A DNA stretch of 11,184 nt, taken from the NCBI GenBank assembly GCA_965649545.1, contig CBFGLF010000056.1, positions 1 through 11,184 on the forward strand. Reading direction: 5' to 3'. The stretch comes from CABHOJ01 sp965649545 (GTDB lineage: Bacteria; Pseudomonadota; Gammaproteobacteria; Burkholderiales; Methylophilaceae). Made by a program: the position numbers and the translations under genes. The notes below the pieces were generated by a model. The model was given only the letters and a program-made list of their open reading frames with translations. It was not told the origin of the DNA and did not search any database. Each line of letters opens with the position of its first letter. Position 1 is the first letter of the stretch. Below, piece by piece: positions 8,577 through 11,184 of this stretch.

Positions 8577-9047
8577 TTATTTATCACCGATCGCCTTGAG
8601 GATACACATCATCTCGGCTTCTGCCACGACCACATCATCGACGAGGGCCTGGCCGGAGTACTTCCAGATGCCGCGAAGGATACGGTCGATCTTCACCTTG
8701 AGGATGAGTTGATCACCGGGGGAAACCGGCTTCTTGAATCGCGCGCTGTCGATCCCTGCAAAGTAATAGACCGAGTCGTCACTGGGCTTGGTGTCCATGG
8801 TCTTGAAGGAAAGGATGGCAGCAGCCTGCGCCATGGCTTCGACGATCAGTACGCCCGGCATCACTGGGTGATAAGGAAAATGCCCTGGGAAATAGGGTTC
8901 GTTGACGCTGACATTCTTCACCGCGACGATCTCTTTGCCCAATTCGAGAGACAGCACGCGATCTATCAACACGAACGGATAGCGATGTGGCAGGTGTTCC
9001 AGTATCTCGTGTATATCCATGCTGCTGGTCATGGCGTTCTCGGTCAT
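8577..9047 (-). CDS. fabZ: 3-hydroxyacyl-ACP dehydratase
   Basis: This 156-residue hotdog-fold enzyme dehydrates 3-hydroxyacyl-ACP to trans-2-enoyl-ACP in fatty acid elongation. It draws on the same hydroxyacyl-ACP pool as LpxA and LpxD. The start region ILEHLPHRYPFVLIDRV, the catalytic His56 in FPGHFPYHPVMPG and Glu70 in VEAMAQA are present. Also present are YYFAGIDSARFKKPVSPGD and a VVVAEAEMMC strand. The frame is open further upstream to about 9356, but that part lies inside lpxD and does not resemble the family. The ATG at 9047 is chosen because GAGGAA sits 4 bases before it and the length then matches the usual 145-160 residues. In-frame ATGs at 9032 and 9020 are less likely. It begins 8 bases after the lpxD stop. 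Confidence 0.96.
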   Translation of the reverse strand: MTENAMTSSMDIHEILEHLPHRYPFVLIDRVLSLELGKEIVAVKNVSVNEPYFPGHFPYHPVMPGVLIVEAMAQAAAILSFKTMDTKPSDDSVYYFAGIDSARFKKPVSPGDQLILKVKIDRILRGIWKYSGQALVDDVVVAEAEMMCILKAIGDK

Positions 9048-9051
9048 GCTA

Positions 9052-9057
9052 TTCCTC
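9052..9057 (-). promoter_or_regulatory. Ribosome binding site that sets the fabZ start
   Basis: On the minus strand GAGGAA lies 4 bases before the ATG at 9047 and overlaps the TGA stop of lpxD (9058-9056). This favours the ATG at 9047 over the two in-frame ATGs just downstream, and fits termination-linked re-initiation between lpxD and fabZ. Confidence 0.75.
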
Positions 9058-10111
9058 AGTTCTTTTCTATGTTGTCTTGTTGTTGCTTGAGTGAAATCAT
9101 GGCTTTTTCCAGTTGGCGGATCCGTTCTGCGTAATCCCCGATATGGCGCAAGCTGGCCGCCGTTCTGAGCCAGTCCTCGTGGGCCTGGAACGGCATCAAC
9201 GCAGTGTAGGTGCCAGGCTGGGTGATCGTTCTCGTAATCATACTGCCAGGAGAGATGGTCACGCCATCGGCGATTTGCAAATGCCCCAGTATCATGGCGG
9301 CACCACCGATCTTGCAATGACGACCAATCCTTGCGCTGCCTGCGATACCGACACACCCTGCGATGACGGTATGGGCACCTATCCTGCAGTTATGACCGAT
9401 CTGGATCAGATTATCCAGCTTGACGCCCTCCTCGATCACCGTGTCATCCAATGCCCCACGGTCGATCGTGGTGTTGGCTCCGATATCGACATGGTCATGC
9501 AACACTACGCGACCAACCTGCGGGATCTTCACCCAGCGACCATCGTCTTCCGCGTAACCGAAACCGTCTGCGCCGATGACGACACCGGCAAAGAGATGGC
9601 AGTGACTGCCGACGATACAACCGTGGTAGACCACCACATTCGCTTCCAGCCGGCTGTCGCTGCCGATGGTGACGTTGTCGCCAATGACGCATCCGGGGCC
9701 GATCACCACATGCTCGCCGAGCACGACACCCGCACCGATCACCGCATTGGCACCAATGGTACAACTGGCGGGGATGGTAGCCGTCTCATTGACCACCGCT
9801 GAAGTGGCGATTCCAGGCTGGATCTCGGGCGCGGGATTCAGCAGCTCTGAGATCTTGGCGAAGTAGGCATAGGGATTGTCAGTGACGATACGCGGCAACG
9901 TCGTCTCATCGCGATGCGCAGAAGCCAGGATGACTGCGCTGGCCTTCGTCTCCGTCAATAACGATCTATATTTGGAATCGCTTAGAAAGCTGATATGCCC
10001 GGTTTCGGCGTTGGCTAGAGAGGCGACGCGCGTGATGGCGATCTCGCCATCACCCACTAATTCGCCACCCAGTTTAGAAACGATCTCTCGTAAGGAGTAT
10101 TGCGCTTTCAT
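9056..10111 (-). CDS. lpxD: UDP-3-O-(3-hydroxyacyl)glucosamine N-acyltransferase
   Basis: The 351-residue enzyme adds the second hydroxyacyl chain, to the 2-amino group of UDP-3-O-acylglucosamine, in the third step of lipid A synthesis. The N-terminal uridine-binding domain (about 1-100, starting YSLREIVSKLGGELVGDGE) is followed by hexapeptide repeats from about 101 to 300. These include GADGFGYAEDDGRWVKIPQ and GANTTIDRGALDDT (211-224). The catalytic histidine is His240 in IQIGHNCRIG, equivalent to E. coli His239. Met291 aligns with E. coli Met290, reported to affect acyl selectivity. The C-terminus (about 320-351) is a charged helix as in family structures. The start at 10111 gives the normal N-terminus, but only a poor ribosome binding site precedes it. 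The gap to skp is 55 bases, the widest in this cluster. Confidence 0.97.
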   Translation of the reverse strand: MKAQYSLREIVSKLGGELVGDGEIAITRVASLANAETGHISFLSDSKYRSLLTETKASAVILASAHRDETTLPRIVTDNPYAYFAKISELLNPAPEIQPGIATSAVVNETATIPASCTIGANAVIGAGVVLGEHVVIGPGCVIGDNVTIGSDSRLEANVVVYHGCIVGSHCHLFAGVVIGADGFGYAEDDGRWVKIPQVGRVVLHDHVDIGANTTIDRGALDDTVIEEGVKLDNLIQIGHNCRIGAHTVIAGCVGIAGSARIGRHCKIGGAAMILGHLQIADGVTISPGSMITRTITQPGTYTALMPFQAHEDWLRTAASLRHIGDYAERIRQLEKAMISLKQQQDNIEKN

Positions 10112-10166
10112 CCGACGAAGATCGCTAATGAATACTGATGAAGGATCGGCTACGCGCTCGAGCAGC

Positions 10167-10670
10167 TTATTTCTTGCCCAAAGACTTCAGGACTTTATCC
10201 GTGATATCCACTTTTTTGCTGGCGTAAGCCACGCCGCCATAGATCACCAGATCGTAACCTTCGGCTTCGGAGACGGACGTCACCGCCTTGTTGATACGAT
10301 CCTGCAGCGAGCCAAGCTCTTCATTCTTACGCAGGTTGACGTCCTCACGTAGTTCACGCTGCTTACGCTGGAACTCGATCTTCAGGTTGGAGATATCGCG
10401 TTCCTTGTTGCGACGCTCGGTCTCGGACATGGTCAGGCTGTCCTTGTCGAGAGAGCTTTCGATGTCCTTGATCTGCTTCTGCATGCGATCCAGTTCCTGG
10501 GTACGCGGACCGAACTCCTTTTCGAGCTTCTTGCCACTCTCAGCGGTTTGAGGCGCTTCTTGCAGGATCTTGTCGACCTGTACATAGCCAACCTTGAGTT
10601 CTGCAGCTTGTGCGGCCGTCGCGATACCGAACGAACCAATCAATAGCAATGCAGTTAACAACTTGTTCAA
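10167..10670 (-). CDS. skp: Periplasmic chaperone Skp/OmpH
   Basis: This 167-residue exported protein belongs to the OmpH family, whose trimers hold unfolded outer-membrane proteins in the periplasm on their way to the Bam complex. I place the start at TTG (10670-10668), because AGGAG lies 7 bases before it and the product then begins with a clear signal peptide. That peptide has the MNK start, a hydrophobic stretch at about 4-20 and an AQA cut before AELKVGYV. The open frame runs about 48 codons further upstream, but it crosses into bamA and there is no ATG near the real N-terminus. The mature protein has the family layout: a beta strand KVGYVQVDKIL, a long charged helical hairpin (about 43-135, rich in Lys, Glu, Arg and Gln) and C-terminal strands YDLVIYGGVAYASKKVDIT. 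It lies between bamA and lpxD, as expected. Confidence 0.95.
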   Translation of the reverse strand: MNKLLTALLLIGSFGIATAAQAAELKVGYVQVDKILQEAPQTAESGKKLEKEFGPRTQELDRMQKQIKDIESSLDKDSLTMSETERRNKERDISNLKIEFQRKQRELREDVNLRKNEELGSLQDRINKAVTSVSEAEGYDLVIYGGVAYASKKVDITDKVLKSLGKK

Positions 10671-10677
10671 TTTATGT

Positions 10678-10682
10678 CTCCT
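10678..10682 (-). promoter_or_regulatory. Ribosome binding site that sets the skp TTG start
   Basis: AGGAG on the minus strand sits 7 bases before the TTG at 10670, inside the 35-base gap after the bamA stop. The near-ideal sequence and spacing are the main reason to accept the non-ATG start. Confidence 0.8.
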
Positions 10683-10705
10683 AATATCCTGTGGTTCACT
10701 AAATC

Positions 10706-11184
10706 CTAGAACTGCTGACCAAACTGGAATTGCAGCACTTGCGTCCGGTCTCCGTCCTGCGCGTTGAGGGCCTTGGCCATCACGAGCTTGATCGGTCCGA
10801 ATGGGGAATACCAACTTACACCAAGACCGGTGGAATATCTAATTAGATCAAAGTCCACATTGTCACTCGGGCCATACACCGTACCGGCGTCAAGGAATGT
10901 ACTGAGCCTAAGTTGCTTGTTATCTTTCATGCCTGGGATCGGGAAATACAGCTCGACATTACCCACGATCTTCTTGGTACCACCGATAGCAAACGAACGC
11001 CCGCTCAGCGGCTCGAAGTCACGCGGACCGATGTTGCTGGTCTGATAACCGCGAACCGAGTTCACACCGCCCACGTAGAAGTTCTTGAAGAACGGGAACT
11101 CCTTATCCCCGTAGGTATCGCCGTAACCAAAGTCACCATTAAGCGCCAAGGTGATGCTCTTGGTCAATGGCTTGAACCAGCTGT
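10706..11184 (-). CDS. bamA: Outer membrane assembly factor BamA, C-terminal part of the barrel only
   Basis: The gene runs off the right edge, leaving the last 158 codons and a TAG stop at 10708-10706. BamA is the Omp85-family core of the Bam complex, which folds and inserts beta-barrel proteins into the outer membrane. The visible part is the end of the 16-strand barrel. It contains FKNFYVGGVNSVRGYQ with the conserved VRGY motif of the L6 loop that packs inside the barrel, then GTKKIVGNVELYFPIPG, LSTFLDAGTVYG, GLGVSWYSPFGPIKLVMAKAL and a final VLQFQFGQQF. The terminal Phe and the alternating pattern match the outer-membrane beta-signal. POTRA domains and the signal peptide are outside the window. 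The position upstream of skp agrees with the call and argues against the paralogue TamA. Confidence 0.95.
   Translation of the reverse strand, partial: SWFKPLTKSITLALNGDFGYGDTYGDKEFPFFKNFYVGGVNSVRGYQTSNIGPRDFEPLSGRSFAIGGTKKIVGNVELYFPIPGMKDNKQLRLSTFLDAGTVYGPSDNVDFDLIRYSTGLGVSWYSPFGPIKLVMAKALNAQDGDRTQVLQFQFGQQF

Noticed and set aside
9048..9356. Upstream extension of the fabZ frame by about 100 codons
   Set aside because: It overlaps lpxD and does not look like FabZ. The ATG at 9047 has a good ribosome binding site and gives the family length.
9113..9802. 229-codon plus-strand frame opposite lpxD with a repetitive, Thr/Asp-rich product
   Set aside because: The repetition mirrors the hexapeptide repeats of LpxD on the other strand, so it is a shadow and not a real repeat protein.
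7773..10111. Tandem repeats in lpxA and lpxD as possible DNA repeats
   Set aside because: The periodicity is in the protein (left-handed beta-helix hexapeptides); the DNA copies differ and there is no array or spacer structure.
10112..10166. Possible promoter or hairpin in the 55-base gap between skp and lpxD
   Set aside because: I looked for a sigma-E-like promoter and for a stem with a T-run and found neither convincingly; only a short GCTCGAGC palindrome is present.
10671..10814. Upstream extension of the skp frame into bamA
   Set aside because: It would bury the signal peptide inside the protein, and the TTG at 10670 with AGGAG explains the start.

Overview
The window is a gene-dense chromosomal segment from a Gram-negative bacterium, most likely a betaproteobacterium. 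The evidence is a minus-strand envelope cluster in the order bamA-skp-lpxD-fabZ-lpxA-lpxB-rnhB, which is typical of Beta- and Gammaproteobacteria, and a moderately GC-rich base composition that looks uniform throughout. A Nitrosomonadales-type organism (Gallionellaceae or Methylophilaceae relatives) fits, but genus cannot be fixed from the sequence alone. I see no insertion sequence, integrase, tRNA, rRNA, CRISPR array or compositional island. No gap between genes reaches 300 bases.

Region 1 (1-3250, plus strand) holds the two genes of a split pyruvate carboxylase. The first is a biotin carboxylase subunit, cut at its N-terminus by the window edge. The second is a carboxyltransferase/biotin-carrier subunit ending in a complete biotinyl domain (AMKM, Lys579). 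Together they should convert pyruvate, bicarbonate and ATP to oxaloacetate, an anaplerotic step. A strong intrinsic terminator closes the unit.

Region 2 (3265-6049, plus strand) is a compact set of three genes: a Maf-family nucleotide pyrophosphatase of the YceF type, an exported DUF4139 protein of unknown function, and a short RsmI-like tetrapyrrole-methylase-family SAM methyltransferase. The last two overlap by one base at a TGATG junction.

Region 3 (6038-11184, minus strand) is the outer-membrane biogenesis cluster, read from right to left. It holds the C-terminal barrel part of BamA, the periplasmic chaperone Skp with a TTG start, LpxD, FabZ, LpxA, LpxB and RNase HII. LpxA, LpxD and LpxB make the lipid A disaccharide precursor. 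FabZ competes with LpxA for hydroxyacyl-ACP. BamA and Skp assemble and chaperone outer-membrane proteins. The junctions are tight (8-nt gaps at lpxD/fabZ and lpxA/lpxB, a 4-nt GTGA overlap at lpxB/rnhB), which points to co-transcription. RNase HII is the cytoplasmic outlier, as it often is in this conserved cluster.

The 3' ends of regions 2 and 3 converge and overlap by 12 bases with no visible terminator. The window looks like ordinary conserved core genome and I found no convincing new system. The points most worth a second look are the DUF4139 protein, the short RsmI paralogue, the Val170 acyl-ruler residue in LpxA and the unusual TTG start of skp.
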